NCBI GenBank assembly: GCA_014281115.1 | Contig: JACONQ010000002.1 | Location: forward strand, 2,852,001-2,916,000 | Reading direction: 5' to 3' | Origin: Laburnicola sp. R22_1 | Lineage: Eukaryota > Ascomycota > Dothideomycetes > Pleosporales > Didymosphaeriaceae | Length of the DNA: 64,000 nucleotides | Shown: in pieces, positions 35,493 through 47,924 of the stretch | How the letters are laid out: each line of letters starts with the position of its first letter | Numbering within the stretch: the stretch's first letter is position 1 | The notes under the pieces: generated by a model | Databases searched by the model: none | What the model saw: the letters and a program-made list of their open reading frames with translations, nothing else | What the model was told of the DNA's origin: nothing | Program-made: the position numbers and the translations under genes

Positions 35493-36744
35493 ATGAAGCC
35501 AAAATTGTTAAAACTCGAAAGTTAAGTTTCTTTACTTAAAAAAGCAAATACTTCTAATTCTACTATTGCCACTACTCTTAATAAGCCTCTACAATCTATT
35601 AAGACTGCTATTAGACGTATTAATAAGAAAAATAAGGGAGATAACTTATTAAAAGGAGTAAAACAGGGGAGAGTAACTAAGATTACTTCTAGGGAGAAAA
35701 GAGTTATTAATAGAGATTTAACTAAAAGCCCTAAGAAGACAAATAAGAGGCTATTAGAAGAAAATAGTTTTGGCTTTACTAAGAGGAAGTTACAGAGAGT
35801 TTTAAAAGGAGAAGACTATTCTTTTAACATCTCTAAGAAAAAGGCCTATTTAACTAAAGAAAGAGCTAAAAGAAGAGAATTCTGGGCTAAAGAGATAGTT
35901 AAGGAGCTAGAAAATATTAACTTTGCTAAAGTTATATTTTCTGACGAGTCTACTATCCAAAGGGGACATGGTAATAGGCAAGAATATATAAGAAAAAGGG
36001 GAAAATCGAAAATTGGGCCTGAATAGCGCAAAAACCGAACAACTAGTAAGTTATTAATTTTTTTTAAATTCTAGAATTATAGAGCCCTTTTTTCTCTATA
36101 ATTGGGCTATTTTTCTTTTTTTATATCTTTTTTTGAGCTAGTACTAATTCACTGAAAGCGCGAGATATTTCTATCTCAGTCTGGGACTGTATTTGGATAG
36201 GAGAACGTTCTAAACTAGTGTTTTTAAGGGACCCTATTAAAACTAGGACCTTTAATAACACTATATATATACAGGAGTGTTTAAATCCTGTCTTAAAACC
36301 TCTTTTTAAAAGAGGTAAGTAAAGTACCCCTTTTTCTTCTTTTTTTTTTTTTTTTAATATATATAATATATATATATATTAAATTTTTTATAATCTTATT
36401 TTTTATACTAATTATAACTAGGCTGGAAATTTCAACAGGATAATTCGAAGATCCACGGAACTCCACAGGTGAAAAGGTGGTTTTCTAGGAATAAAGTCTT
36501 TGTTTTTGGGCATCCACCCTATTCACCAGACTTAAATCCTATAGAAAACGTTTGGAGTCTATTAAAAGATAGGCTAGGAAAAAGAAATAGGGCTTCTTTA
36601 GGCTTTGGCACTAGTAAATCTAGTGTAGAAGCCTTTAAAAAAGCTATATAAGAGGAGTGGGATTTAATTCCACAGGAGGCTATAGATTATTATATACTAT
36701 CTTTGCCGAAGCGTTATAATGACGTTATAGAGGCTAAAGGATAG
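35493..36744 (+). pseudogene. Tc1/mariner transposase, broken
   Basis: The N-terminal helix-turn-helix region carries KKANTSNSTIATTLNKP and TKSPKKTNKRLLEEN. The three catalytic blocks are present: IFSDESTIQRG (first Asp, ~35940), QQDNSKIHGTPQVKRWF (second Asp, ~36440), and HPPYSPDLNPIENVWSLLK (Glu of the DDE triad, ~36505-36570). The middle part has lost its frame (stops after SKIGPE at ~36024, and a poly(T)/AT microsatellite around 36338-36382). The final open part is 36469-36651. It is not functional. Confidence 0.88.
36338..36382. repeat. poly(T) and (AT)n microsatellite
   Basis: A T run of about 17 is followed by alternating AT, within the broken transposase. Confidence 0.8.
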
Positions 36745-37148
36745 TATACTAAGTACTAGTTATATATTATTTACTAGTTCTATCTAATTGTATAATTTTA
36801 ATTAATTTTTATATTTTTTCTTATAATTATTATTTCTATAAATAAACCTATAATAAAAATTAAGTTAGATAGTTCTTATAGAGTAAACTATAATATATAT
36901 AAGTTATAGAATTTTATCTACGTAGAAAAAAAGTTATATAGGGTTGAAGTTTTAAGAAAAAATTTCCTTAACTTTACTAAGATACCTCTAGTTAGCACTG
37001 ATTACTAAGCTCTTACTAACCTTCTATACTAAATCTCCTAAACCTTCTCCTTAAAACGGTATACTTTTTATTTACATAGTATTAAAACTCACCTAGTTAT
37101 ATAACTTTTAAAAAGGTATCTTTTTACTAGGAGCTTTTTTTGTGTCAC

Positions 37149-37484
37149 CCTACTGTATTAGGTGAGCTGCCTGCACGTCAAGCACCTTTTTGTCGGTCCG
37201 ACAAGTGCGCCAGGATCCTCAATTTTCCAAGTGTCTGGCTGGATTTTGTACGACTGTTCATCAACTACCACCACAACCCCGCCCACCTCCTTGCGGTCCG
37301 GGGTTGTCATGCGTTGAAGGCATCTGGGGAAATCAGCCCCACTTCCCACATCGCGAGACTTATTGTTATAAAGTCAGAGGCTCTCAAGGACGAGACAAAG
37401 CTTGGAGGAGACCATCGTCACTCAGTCTGCTTTCATTCTGAGCGCAACTCTTCTTTCCTGACTTGACCCCCCTCATTTCCAGTC
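37149..37484 (+). promoter_or_regulatory. permease promoter and leader
   Basis: Unique, GC-balanced DNA between the mariner end and the ATG. It holds the palindrome at 37191-37203 and three matches to the CreA carbon-repressor consensus SYGGRG: CCGGGG at 37298, CTGGGG at 37324, and GCGGGG on the complement at 37277-37282. No classical TATA box was picked. Function is inferred from position and motif match only; short CreA sites are common by chance. Confidence 0.55.
37191..37203. promoter_or_regulatory. 13-bp palindrome TGTCGGTCCGACA (site 2, permease promoter)
   Basis: 282 bp before the permease ATG. It is the same word as at 57325-57337 in the maltase promoter. The CGG-T-CCG core resembles paired half-sites of a Zn2Cys6 dimer with one-base spacing, but no known factor is assigned. 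Confidence 0.6.
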
Positions 37485-39210
37485 ATGGATGAATCCAAAG
37501 AAAGTGCCATACACCACGAGGGTGACATCGCCACTCAGAACAACTCCGGAAGGGCCGTGGCCCTCGCCGGTTCGTCTCAGGTCAACGACATGCTCAGAGC
37601 AGCCGAGGCGGCCGCCCTGCGAGAGAAGGACATGTCCATCAGAGAATCCATCAAGGCCTACCCCAAAGCGATCGCCTTCTCCATGATCCTCTCCCTTTGC
37701 CTCGTCATGGAAGGTTACGATACCGCCCTGACCGACGCCTTCTTCTCCCTGCCGCAGTTCCGGCAGAGGTTCGGCGAGCGCCTCAAGGACGGCGACCACC
37801 AGATCACTGCTTCCTGGATGTCCGGCCTCAAGAACGGCGTCCAGGTTGGCCAGATCCTGGGGCTGGTGGTGGCCGGCATTATTGCCGAGAGATACGGCTA
37901 CAAGAAAACCATCATCGGGTCCCTCATACTGCTCATCGGCTTCATTTTCATCTTCTTCTTCGCCTCGCACATTGCCATGCTCTTCGCCGCTGGTGTTCTG
38001 TGTGGTCTTCCCTGGGTATGTGGACCTTGTCCACACCCCCTTTTATAAACGTAAAAAATTAGACATATTTCTGACTTTGTTTTCGTAGGGCGCTTTCCAA
38101 ACCCTCACGACGACGTACGCTGCTGATGTGACCCCAATCCCCCTGCGACCTGTCCTCACGACCTACGTCAACATGTGCTGGGTGATGGGCCAGCTCATCA
38201 GCTCAGGTGTCCTGCGCGGTCTCATCAACCGCCAAGACAACTGGGCGTGGCGTATCCCCTATGCTATCCAATGGGTGTTTCCTCCCCCCATCATCATTGG
38301 TGTTCTCCTTGCCCCAGAGAGTCCCACCTGGCTCGTTCGCAAGGGGCGACTCGACGATGCAAGGAAGGCTCTGAGGCGGCTGACTAGTGCGTCATCTGAC
38401 GAGGAAATCAACAACACGATGGCCATGATCGCCTACACGGACCAGACGGAGAAGGAGTTGGTGGAAGGCGTCTCGTACTTGGATTGCTTCAGGGGCACTA
38501 ACCTGCGCCGCACGGAGATTGCCTGCATGGTCTGGGCTGCTCAAGTTCTGTGTGGTATCTGGTTTGGCGGCAACATAGTTTACTTCCTCCAGCAGGCCGG
38601 TTTCGATCCCGCCAGGTCCTTCGATTTCGGTATCGGCACGAGCGCCCTTGCGCTTGCGGGCACCATCGGGGCCTGGTTCCTGCTCCCACACGTCGGGCGC
38701 CGCAGACTCTATTTAGTTGGTCTGGGTATTATGCTCCTCATCCTGCTGACAGTGGGCTTCATGGGTATCCCGGCTCGCATGGATGCTATCGGTTGGGCCT
38801 CGGGCGCCCTGATGATGGTCTTCGTCGTTACGTATGATCTCACCGTTGGCCCAATTTGCTATTGTCTGGTGGCGGAGATTCCTACCACCCGCCTTCGCAT
38901 CAAGACTGCGGTCTTGGCCCGCAACACGTACAATGTTGTCAGTATCGCGGCCAACTTCCTGAACCCTCCTATCCTCAACCCGGGGGCCTGGAACCTCCGT
39001 GGCAAGGGGGGATTGGTCTGGGCTGTGCCCTGCGCCGCAGCTCTCATCTGGGCCTTCTTCCGCCTACCGGAAACAAAGGGACGCGCGATCTCGGAGTTGG
39101 ACAGCTTGTTCGCGAGGCGTGTTAGCGCCAGGAACTTTGCCAAAGAGGAGATTGCAATCTTGGAACAGGGTCTTGATGACAAATTGAAGGATGAGAAACC
39201 TTTGGTCTGA
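37485..39210 (+). CDS. MFS sugar permease, maltose/alpha-glucoside:H+ symporter type
   Basis: A plasma-membrane transporter that would import maltose or related alpha-glucosides with protons. Exon 1 is 37485-38015 and exon 2 is 38089-39210. The 73-bp intron (38016-38088, GTATGT...TAG) joins LPW to GAFQTL in phase 0. The product is 550 residues, the usual length for this family. It has about 12 hydrophobic helices. EGYDT (76-80) in the first helix and ERYGYKKT (135-142) in the loop after helix 2 are family marks. PESPTWL (253-259) is in the central loop, and PETKGR (504-509), followed by SELDSLFARRVSAR, closes the last helix, as in MAL-type permeases. The frame is intact, GC-rich and without RIP. 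Substrate is inferred from family resemblance and the nearby maltase. Confidence 0.9.
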
Positions 39211-40640
39211 TTGGGGGTAATAGTCTCCATGAATAAGTAATTGTGGGTTGGCTTGGAATTCAGAGATTGTTGACAGGCTCTGGAGTTGCAGCCTTCTCCA
39301 CTGGTCAGCCTCACTCTCTTCGTCACTCCTTCTGTACGCAGAATCGAAGTAGACATCCAACTCAAAGGGGTCTAGAAAATGGGGTGAAGCTAGGCCCCAA
39401 ATAGAGACTTTAACCTTTAAACACCAAATATGCACTGGTCCTGTACATAATGGCGGGTCTTGTCAGGCGAAGCTGGTGATGGAAAATGGTGATGTATGAA
39501 TGAATAAATGCAATTTATTCCGCCCCGGTGGACTAGGCATAGGGCCAAGTACGCTAGGCTATTTACAGTTCTTAAGTTTATCTTCACGTCTCCCAGAAGC
39601 TCCACATTCTTCATCCGCTAGTTGGTCTCGCCTCGTTTGACTCTATATTCCAGGCGGCCTACTTAAATGCCTATTTCTCTAAGTATTTAGTATCCTATTT
39701 TTAGCAGCTAAAGTATTGAACATCTTCGTCGTGTAGAGATTCTAACTAAGGTCGAGCAGCTAAAGTATATAAAACGTGGTGGGCCGGGTATAAGGCTCCT
39801 AACATGACAAACCCCGTGACTAGAGTAAGTTATAGTGATTGATTTTTAATTAATTAAATGCTTTGCTGTGGTTTTATTTAAGTTCTTGTAAGTTACTGAC
39901 GGTTAGGAAAAATGCCCCGCATACTTGGATGCCCCGCATGCTTACAATGTACGTCAATGTATTAGGATTAGATCCGTGCCGAGAACCTAGGAAGGATGGT
40001 GGGAATGAGAGCCCTGATTAACTACACAATGCCTGCCAAGGTCCCTGACAAGACTAGTGGCCCACCATCCAAGTGCCCCGCAGTGGACATGCCAGCACCG
40101 AAACATCTCATGGCACAGCTCGGACTGATGCTTCAGCCTGGCTGAGTCTCCAACCAGGCCACCACTCACACAACTTCCCTCCAACCATCATCGCAGCTCA
40201 GGTAGACACAATGCCTGCGGAGGAGCATGGCAGTTGCCAGTCGTAAATGCGAGTTCACCCGTTATCTGGGGAAGCCAAGTTTCTGGTGTTGCAGCATTTC
40301 TGTCGGTCCGACATATCGTTCGCATTCCCACCCTTCTTTCCCCTGGTGTTGTGGCTTGCCGGGCTGGCGTAAATCAAGACAGTTGCATCATGTAATGCGA
40401 TGACTCGAACACACAATTCAACAAACGCAAGAGACCTCCTGTATTTTCTCAGCTGGTTCATTAATCTGGAAGTGGTTGATCGTACGACTTTCTCATTGTG
40501 TGACTCGTCTACATTTCCAGGGTCGCAACCCCATCACCGTGATGTGATTCCACAGCTGAGCCAATACCGGTTCGCGACACTCGGTCCGACAGCAAGGTTT
40601 ATGCAGCGTAGTCAACGTAGCGTAGTACGGTACAGTTGAC
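39211..40640. other. host intergenic region downstream of the permease
   Basis: GC-balanced DNA with no convincing gene. 39640-39810 is AT-rich and includes a scrap of the LTR-like repeat (39711-39757). GCGGGG-type CreA matches (as CCCCGC) occur twice near 39914-39935 and once near 40075. The palindrome recurs at 40301-40313, followed by a pyrimidine-rich stretch, and a partial copy (TCGGTCCGACAG) lies at 40581-40592. A 10-bp inverted repeat (CGTAGCGTAG near 40616 and CTACGCTACG near 40652) sits at the border with the RIP block. The short open frames here look random. Confidence 0.6.
40301..40313. promoter_or_regulatory. 13-bp palindrome TGTCGGTCCGACA (site 3)
   Basis: A perfect copy in the intergenic region. 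No intact gene starts nearby, so it may have served a gene now lost or act at a distance on the maltase. Confidence 0.45.
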
Positions 40641-41147
40641 CCTTATTGCTCTACGCTACGGCTTGTATAGGCGCTACGTACGTATGGGAGCTACTAGAGA
40701 TGCTAGATTATGCCGCGTAACTGTAGTACAGTTTAAAAAGCTCTTTATAGGCTGTACTATACTAAAATCCTTCCTAATTAGGTAATTAGTAATTATTATT
40801 TAGCATTAAAGTTATTAAAAAGTTGTCCTTTTAGGTAATTAACTTTATAAGGTTAAAAAGGTTACTTTTAATAGCTTTTTAATATAGCTAATTCTTCTAT
40901 AAATATAAAGCCTTAATAGTATAGCTAATTAGACAATTATAATTGCACGTAATTGTATATTTTATAGTACTAAAACACCTCTTATAGTTGCATAATATAT
41001 AAGGCACTAAAAGGCAATTTATAGCTATTTTATATATAATTAGGTATTATTTTTAGCCTATTTTAACCTACTAATAGTATAGGTTATCTATAAGCCTTTT
41101 AATATATTATTATTGCAGCTAAGATCCTTTTATAAGTTATTTAAGTA
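40641..41147. other. RIP-mutated spacer at the left edge of block 2
   Basis: AT-rich, no gene. Base composition changes abruptly after about 40700. Confidence 0.6.
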
Positions 41148-43011
41148 ACGTGATTTACTAGCAAGTAATTCACACTAGTAAGCACGCTACCTTTGCTAAG
41201 ACCCTACTATTACTAATAATACTATTATAATATAACCACCTACTATGTCTTCTAAGCCATCTAATAAAGCTCGGTTACTTATTGCTATTAGAGCTATTAA
41301 ACAAGACCCAAATCTTATAGAGCGAGCAGCAGCAGGGCTATATAACGTTAATTGCAGAACGCTTAATTAAAGACGCAATAGAATAACTACACAATGCGAT
41401 AACCTACCTAAATTAAAGAATTTTACTCTCCTTAAGAAGCAGGCGCTTATTAATCGTATAATTAAGATAAACACGCGTGGATTCCCTCCTACAAAGCTTA
41501 TAATATGCACAATGGCTAATTTACTATGTTAATAGAAAGAAAAGCTATCTATTAGTATTAACTAGATAAATAGGTTTATTAAGCACAGATATAAAGTTAA
41601 AACGCGTTAGTCTTAGTTATATAACAACTAGAGGGTATAATAGAAAGATTCTAAGATTATAAACGCGTAGTTTAAGCTTATAAAGGGCATTAAAGTTAAG
41701 TATATTATTATAGATAAGGACACCTATAACTTTAATAAATTAGGCTTCCTAATAGGGGTTATAGAGTCTTAGCTTATGGTTATAGTATTAGAGAGGCGTG
41801 CGAAACCCAAATTAATATAGCTAGGCGACCGCTAGTAGATTACAGTAATCTAGAGTATCTGTGCTACTAGATAGGCAATCCCTCTCTTTATTATCTATGC
41901 TAGTAAGCGTTATATCTCTACCTAGTACAAAGACGCGTTAATTTCTAGCGATTAGGTAATCGCTATTAGCAAAAATAGCTAGATCAATAATAAGCTTAGT
42001 ATCGCGTAGTTAAAACACTTTAACGCGTATACAAAGGGACACGCTAAAGAAACCTATTAGCTGCTAGTTACTAATAGCTATAAGAGCTATAACTTAATTA
42101 AGTTTTAGAATTACTATAAGGAATATAAGATTATTACTCTCTATATGCCACCACATTCGTCACACCTACTATAGCTATTAGATATGGGCTGTTTCTCCCC
42201 ACTAAAGAAGGCATATAGTGCTAAGATCTTAGACTTAGCGCGTTAGCTAATAACCTATGTTATAAAGATCGAGTTTCTTCTAGCCTTTAAAACCGCGTTT
42301 TTAAAGGTTTTCTCTATAGAGACAATTAAGAGTAGTTTTCGCAGTGCTGGGCTAGTCCCATTAAATCCAAAGGAGGTATTACAGTACCTTAATATTCGCA
42401 TCTATATACCTAGTCTGTCTATTAAAGAGTCTACTACCTGGGAGTCTAAAACACTAAGTAACCTACGCGAATTTAAGACGCAATTAATACTAGTTTGCAA
42501 GAGAATTAGAGATTACTTTAATTTATTACTAACTTTAACTATGCAGGTGCTTAAGAAGCTTAAAAAAGGCGCTCTAAGTGCAATACATAGTTAGGTACTA
42601 GTGTTAGATAAAATTATAGGCCTTCGCAAGACAATTAAGGAGACTATAAGGTAAAAATCGCGTAAAAGGAGGTATATCTAGTAATAGGGATCACTTACAG
42701 TAGCAGAGGGATCTTAGCTAGCCACTTCTAAGGACGCTAGTAGACAAAAGAAGGGTAAACAATTATTAGGTACTAGTCGCGCTGCAATAGGGCTATTAAC
42801 TTAACAGTGTTATGGTATTTATAGGCAACCTAGACATAATACATAAACCTACCAAGGAGTTAAAGAGAAAGAATCTAAACTAGATGTATTAACTTAGTAT
42901 ATATTTTTAAGTAGTGTTGCGACGCAGTCTAATAATAAATAAAATAGTTTAGTGGGGTCTTGGCAAAGGTGGCGCGCTTACTAGTATAGATTACTTGCTA
43001 GTAAACTATAT
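41148..43011 (+). mobile_element. Fot-type transposon, family FotB, copy 2 (full length)
   Basis: 1864 bp flanked by TA. The ends start ACGTGATTTACTAGC with inner CTTTGCTAAGACCCTA. This is the best-readable transposase copy (separate entry). Confidence 0.92.
41245..42910 (+). pseudogene. FotB transposase, RIP-inactivated (copy 2)
   Basis: From the ATG at 41245: MSSKPSNKARLLIAIRAIK and the psq/HTH region QDPNLIERAAAGLYNVNCR; the CENP-B-type HTH block around 41450-41520 (INTRGFPPTKLI); the first DDE block DKDTYNFNKLGFLIGV; the second block LLVTNSYKSYNLIKF, with Asp now Asn; the third block LLDMGCFSPLKKAYSAK, with Asp kept; and a basic C-terminus. Some 20 stops sit at former Gln/Trp codons. This gives the family consensus frame for the copies at 29167, 49050 and 60372. 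Confidence 0.88.
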
Positions 43012-43035
43012 TACTTATTAAGTTATAATAATGTA

Positions 43036-44896
43036 CTTTATACTTAAGTTAATTATTCTATTAAGTTAATTACTTTACTAAGACTCTACTAAGTTCTATA
43101 CTATTTACAATAGTACAGAGTTAACATAAACTATTTTTAATAGTCTAAATAGGCTAATCTATTTAGAATCTACTTCTATAGACTACCTACAGGTTGTTTT
43201 ATTATGCCTAGGCTTACCGCAGCGTCCACAGTGCTGTTAAGCAGATTTGTCTCCATTAGCGTGCACCCTCTTCTTCGCCTTTTGCCTATTACTACACGCC
43301 CCAAACTCCTTTATAGTGGCTAGCTACTAGCCCTCTTTAGCTATAAGAACTCCTTTACACTGCACTCGCTTTCTTTTATGCGATTTATATTGTGTGACGG
43401 CCTTATTAGTAGTTTAAAGTTTGGCATTGCGTTTAGTTATTAATACTAAAGAATGCCCTATTAGCTTAGCGCCTTTAATAAGCTTTTTTACCACCTTAAC
43501 TATATAAGTTAGGAAACTATCTATATGCCTTTAAATCCTCTACTTAACTAGCATTAATTGCGACCTAAGTTCTATACTATTTCGCAGAGTTTACAACTCC
43601 TATATACTATTGTAAATAGTACTAAGTAGAGACGTATGTAGACGGACATTAAGCTACGATATTATAACTTCTAGGTTGTGGGGCACTAGGCCAGCACCTT
43701 AAAAGCCTCCTTTAATATTACTTTTAGTAATTAAAGCCTTAAAATCAGTAATAAAGCAAGATAGGAACTCGATTTTAGTAATGTGCATAATATGGTTGCG
43801 TATTAGATTCTTGGCTTAGCGCTTATACGCCTTCTTTAACAGTGTAAAATAACCTATATTAAGTGGCTATAAGAGGTGCGATAAATATAGAGGCATATAG
43901 AGAGTAATAATATTACTCTTTTTATAGTAATCCTAGAATTCGAGCGAGTTGTAACTTTCGTGGCTATTAATAATAAGTAAACGTACTCCACTAGTAGTAC
44001 GCCTCTTTATATACTTATTAAAGTGCTTTAGCCATTATAGACTAAGCTTATTTATTATCTAGCCGTTCTTAGAGACTGCAATAACCTAATTATAAGGTAG
44101 ATCCTTCTTCTTATACTAGGCAAAGAGGTAGTGCTTATCCCCAAAGATAATAAAGGGTAGGATCTACTACCCTATTACGTTAATGTCTTAGATAACTATT
44201 ATCCACTCCCTATTGCCCTACTGCACCTGCTTTGGCCGTCCTTAATGCTCAGAGCCTATAACTACTACTCTAGTTAATATTATGCCTATTATAAAGCTAG
44301 ACTTGTCGAAATTATAGGTGTTCTTATCCAGGATACTATACTTGGCCTTTATATTCTCCACAAGCCGGAATTAGCCTTGTATCACCTTAGGATCCTCCTA
44401 GAGGGCTCTCTTATAGTCGTACTTTCGATTAAACTTAACTTAAAGCTTTGGCTGGCGCTTAACAAAGTCATAAGGCTACCTCTAGCCAACTAGCTTGTAG
44501 TGGCGTGCAGCCAGTAAAGAATCGGCCATATCTTTTATAGTATTAAGCTAGGGCGGAAATCCTCGCGCGTCTAGGTTAAGTATATGCTGCAAAATTACCT
44601 GCTCCTCTCTTATAGTAAGTCGTATTTTATTAGGTGCGCAGTTACGTCTAAACGTCTTTCTGGTGCGTTAGTTGCTAAGTGTACTTTAAGAGATATTATA
44701 GAGGGCTGTAGCGCATTACTAAGAGAGTGTTATATCTTATTTAATAGTCTAGATTGTAAGCTATATACGCGCTTCTTTTAACGCTAGTAGTTTATTATGT
44801 AGTTAAGGCATCGCGTTGTACTATTACTAATAGTACGTTTTAGTGGGGTCTTGGCAAAGTAATTAACTTAATAAAATAATCGACTCAAGTGCAAAG
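43036..44896 (-). mobile_element. Fot-type transposon, family FotA, copy 2
   Basis: 1861 bp, TA-flanked. The ends start CTTTRYACTYRAG and match copy 1 (7793-9681) in reverse orientation. The transposase relic on the minus strand includes the equivalent of the LLQPLN block near 43860. The open frame 44584-44781 on the plus strand is antisense and not a gene. Confidence 0.9.
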
Positions 44897-44913
44897 TACG
44901 TTATATATTTATA

Positions 44914-47127
44914 ACATATTCTATTAGTAGCGTAGACAGATTAGTCCGCTAGATAGTTTTTCTTAGTAACTTCGAGGTCCCTTATAACTCATTATAGAAC
45001 ACCACTAACGTTACTTTATAGTGACTTATAATAATCTACAATAACTTATAATATACTAAGTTACTATTTAATCTACTTTTTATGTTGTGCAGCCTCTTTG
45101 CGCGGCTGCTGCAGCCGCGTAAAGCTAAGGAGTCTTTCTTGGCAATACGAACTTACAATAAGACTCCCTATAATATATAATATATTATCTACCATACTAT
45201 ACGTAGGCAATATATAGTATACTTATTATGATTCGTAGTGAAGTATACTATATCTTAAGTAGTACTTTATCTAATTTTTAGTCACTAAGTGCGTACTATT
45301 ACAAGATAAAGTTAACCCATTATTTTTAGCCTTATAGTAACCTATAATAAAATTACTCTAATTTACTATTAATACTATCTAAAAATAAGCTACTAAGAGT
45401 AACATCTGACTCCTTCTCTATCTCTTTATCTATCTAACAGGTCCTTAAGTTGTGCCTAGGCTCTTCGCACCTCTCACAGCGGCGTTGTGTTAAGGAATCT
45501 GCCTCTTCCTAACTACTACCTCGCGCCCTTTTTAACAACTTCACCCTAATAGAAGGGCTTTCTACTCCCAAATTTGCTTCCTAAGCAAAGCCTAGCGTCC
45601 CACCTTTCTAAATGCGCTTTCTTTTACGCGTTTTTCGCTTTGTTAGAATCTTAATTTACTTCTTAAGTTTCTTAATACGGGTCTCTTAAAGTACACTATA
45701 GTAGAGCATAAGTTTAGCACCTTTTATAAGCTGTGAGTAGCTCGATTTAGCATTAGGTGGAGACCGAATAAAAGAGTCGCGTACGAGCTTTGACTAGGAT
45801 CCAAACTCGAGGGTATTACTTAGGGTCCTGGCTTGCTATGGTGTATCCAGTGGGGTACCCTAAGGTGGAGTGTGAATACGCCCATTAAGGCGATCTACCA
45901 CCACTAACACATCTAAAGGAACAAGCCTAGAGGCCTTAAAGGCTTTCTTGTAGTTTTCTAGTATAAACATATTAAAAAATACGTTGCGAAAGGCTAGTAG
46001 GAAGCCCTTTTTATTAATATAAAAGACGCGTTAGCACGCTAAGTCCCGCATGTGCTAGGAGTACTTTAGCTTTAGTGGCGCGAAATAGACCATATTAAGT
46101 AGCTAGAGGATATAAGATGAGTGCGCTGGCATACAGAGTGTTAGGATCTTCTATTCTAGGCAATAATCCTTAAAATTCTAGGAGTAATAGCTCTTATAGT
46201 CGTCTAGAATAAGTAACCTCTATAACCCTATTATGCGCGGCCTTATATACGCGTTAAAGTGCTTTAACTACGCGACTCTAAGCTCGCTATTAGTCTAGTC
46301 AGTCTTAGAGACTAAGAGCTTCTAATCGCGGGAGATACTAGTCTCCTTATACCACGCTAAGATGTAGACTCGCCCTTTATAAATAATAAAGAGTAGAGTA
46401 GTATACCTAGTAGCGCAAATACTCTAAATCACTGTAACCTACTTATAGTTGCCTAGCTAAACAAGCGTAGGTTAAGAACGTCTTTCTAAACTAGTTACAA
46501 CCTTTATTAAGCTAATAACTCCTATCTAGAAGCCTATTTTATTAAAGTTATAGATATCTTTATCCTACACTCTATACTTGGCTTTGGTGTTCTCCACTAG
46601 CTAAAACCACGCGTTTATAATCTCTAGGTCTTCCTATTATATCCTCTATTAGTTCTTTGCTTAATTAAAAGCCATTTTAAGCTTAGGTATGCGCTTTACA
46701 AAGCGCTAAGCCTAGCATTATTCTATAGGGTCTCTATACTACGCAGCTAGTAGTTTGTTGGCCATATTTTCTATCTTACCTAGCTGGAGTGCAAATTCTC
46801 GCGAATCTAGATTGAGAATATACTATATAAGCGTCTGCTCTTTAGTTATAATAAGCTTTATTATGCCTAATTGTGTATCTACTTAGGCGGTAATTCCGTT
46901 AATTTAATCGCTTAGTGTAGACTTTGGGATATTATACACTGTAGTAGCGCATTATAGGCTTAAAATTTGCTTATTCTAATAGGCGTGAAGGGCAAGCTTA
47001 ATTCTGCCTTCTTAATTAGATAATAACGCGTCGTGTTGTTAAGACATTATAATTCATAGTGAAGTATTGTAGTCTTGGCAAAAACTGTCCGGCGGACTAA
47101 TCTATTCGGGCTACTAATAGAATATAT
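44914..47127 (-). mobile_element. Fot-type transposon, family FotC, copy 2
   Basis: 2214 bp, TA-flanked. The ends start ACATATTCTATTAGTAGC, with GTCTTGGCAAAAACTGTCC inside the right end. The transposase relic is on the minus strand (for example the first DDE block near 46550-46570). It begins 17 bp after FotA copy 2. Confidence 0.88.
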
Positions 47128-47699
47128 TAGTATTTATATTACTTATTATTAGTAAGAAGTATAGAATCTACGCTTATTATTTACGTTCTCCTTATATTGC
47201 CTTTATACGCCCTAGGGACCTTGCGTAATAGTAAAGATAACTCTAGGTAATTTATAGTCTTATTTTTAGTATTAATATAGTTTTAAAAATACTTTATATA
47301 GTAGCACCTTAGCCTTTTTATACTATATAGGATGCTTTTTCTAGTAGTCTTTATACTAGGCAATACGCAGCTATAGGTGTAATATAGTAGCTATATAGTA
47401 TAGAAATAAATCTAGGTCTATTATAATTTTATTAAAGTATATTATAAGCTTTTCTAGTATAAGCATAACGCCTTATTTAATATACATAGAGTCTATAAAG
47501 TCCTTAATTTAATATACGTGCTTAGTTAGTAACTTATAAAGTTGCTATAGGTTAATAATTATCTACTAGAGTAACTTAAACATACTAATACTAGCTATAC
47601 CTTATAGAGCCTTATAAAGCTTATAAAACTATTATAGCACCTATATTATTATATAGATTTCCTTTTAGTTATTATTAGATAGTATATTAGTTATTATGT

Positions 47700-47733
47700 T
47701 ATATATATATATTATTATTATTATTATTATTAG
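47700..47733. repeat. (AT)n-(ATT)n microsatellite
   Basis: Alternating AT is followed by about eight TTA/ATT units. Confidence 0.85.
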
Positions 47734-47924
47734 GAACCTTTAGAAAGTTAGTAGTATTATATATATATTATATAAACTTGCAAATTAGGTCCTTAAGCTT
47801 CTAGTAACATAGTAATATAAGGTAAATGCTATACTATTTAATACTACTATCCTATACTAAACTAAGCATACTAAAGTTTTAAATTAAGTCCTTATTACCT
47901 AATTATTACTAGGTTATATAGAAA

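Larger units (their letters stand above)
35073..37148 (+). mobile_element. Tc1/mariner-type transposon with long inverted repeats
   Basis: 2076 bp, flanked by TA (35071-35072 and 37149-37150). The inverted ends start GRGTGACACAAAAAAAGC and match over about 120 bp with scattered changes. The interior carries a decayed Tc1-type transposase. Mutation is lighter than in the Fot copies. Its right end lies 336 bp before the permease ATG. Confidence 0.92.

Noticed and set aside
37204..37484. AmyR-type sites (CGG-N8-CGG) in the permease promoter
   Set aside because: No copy with correct spacing found by eye here or in the maltase promoter.
37473..38036. 187-codon open frame antisense to the permease
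   Set aside because: Shadow of exon 1, which is supported by MFS motifs and a matching intron.
40255..40639. Two overlapping short open frames in the intergenic island
   Set aside because: No motif, opposite strands, and composition of non-coding DNA; better explained as regulatory or leftover promoter sequence.
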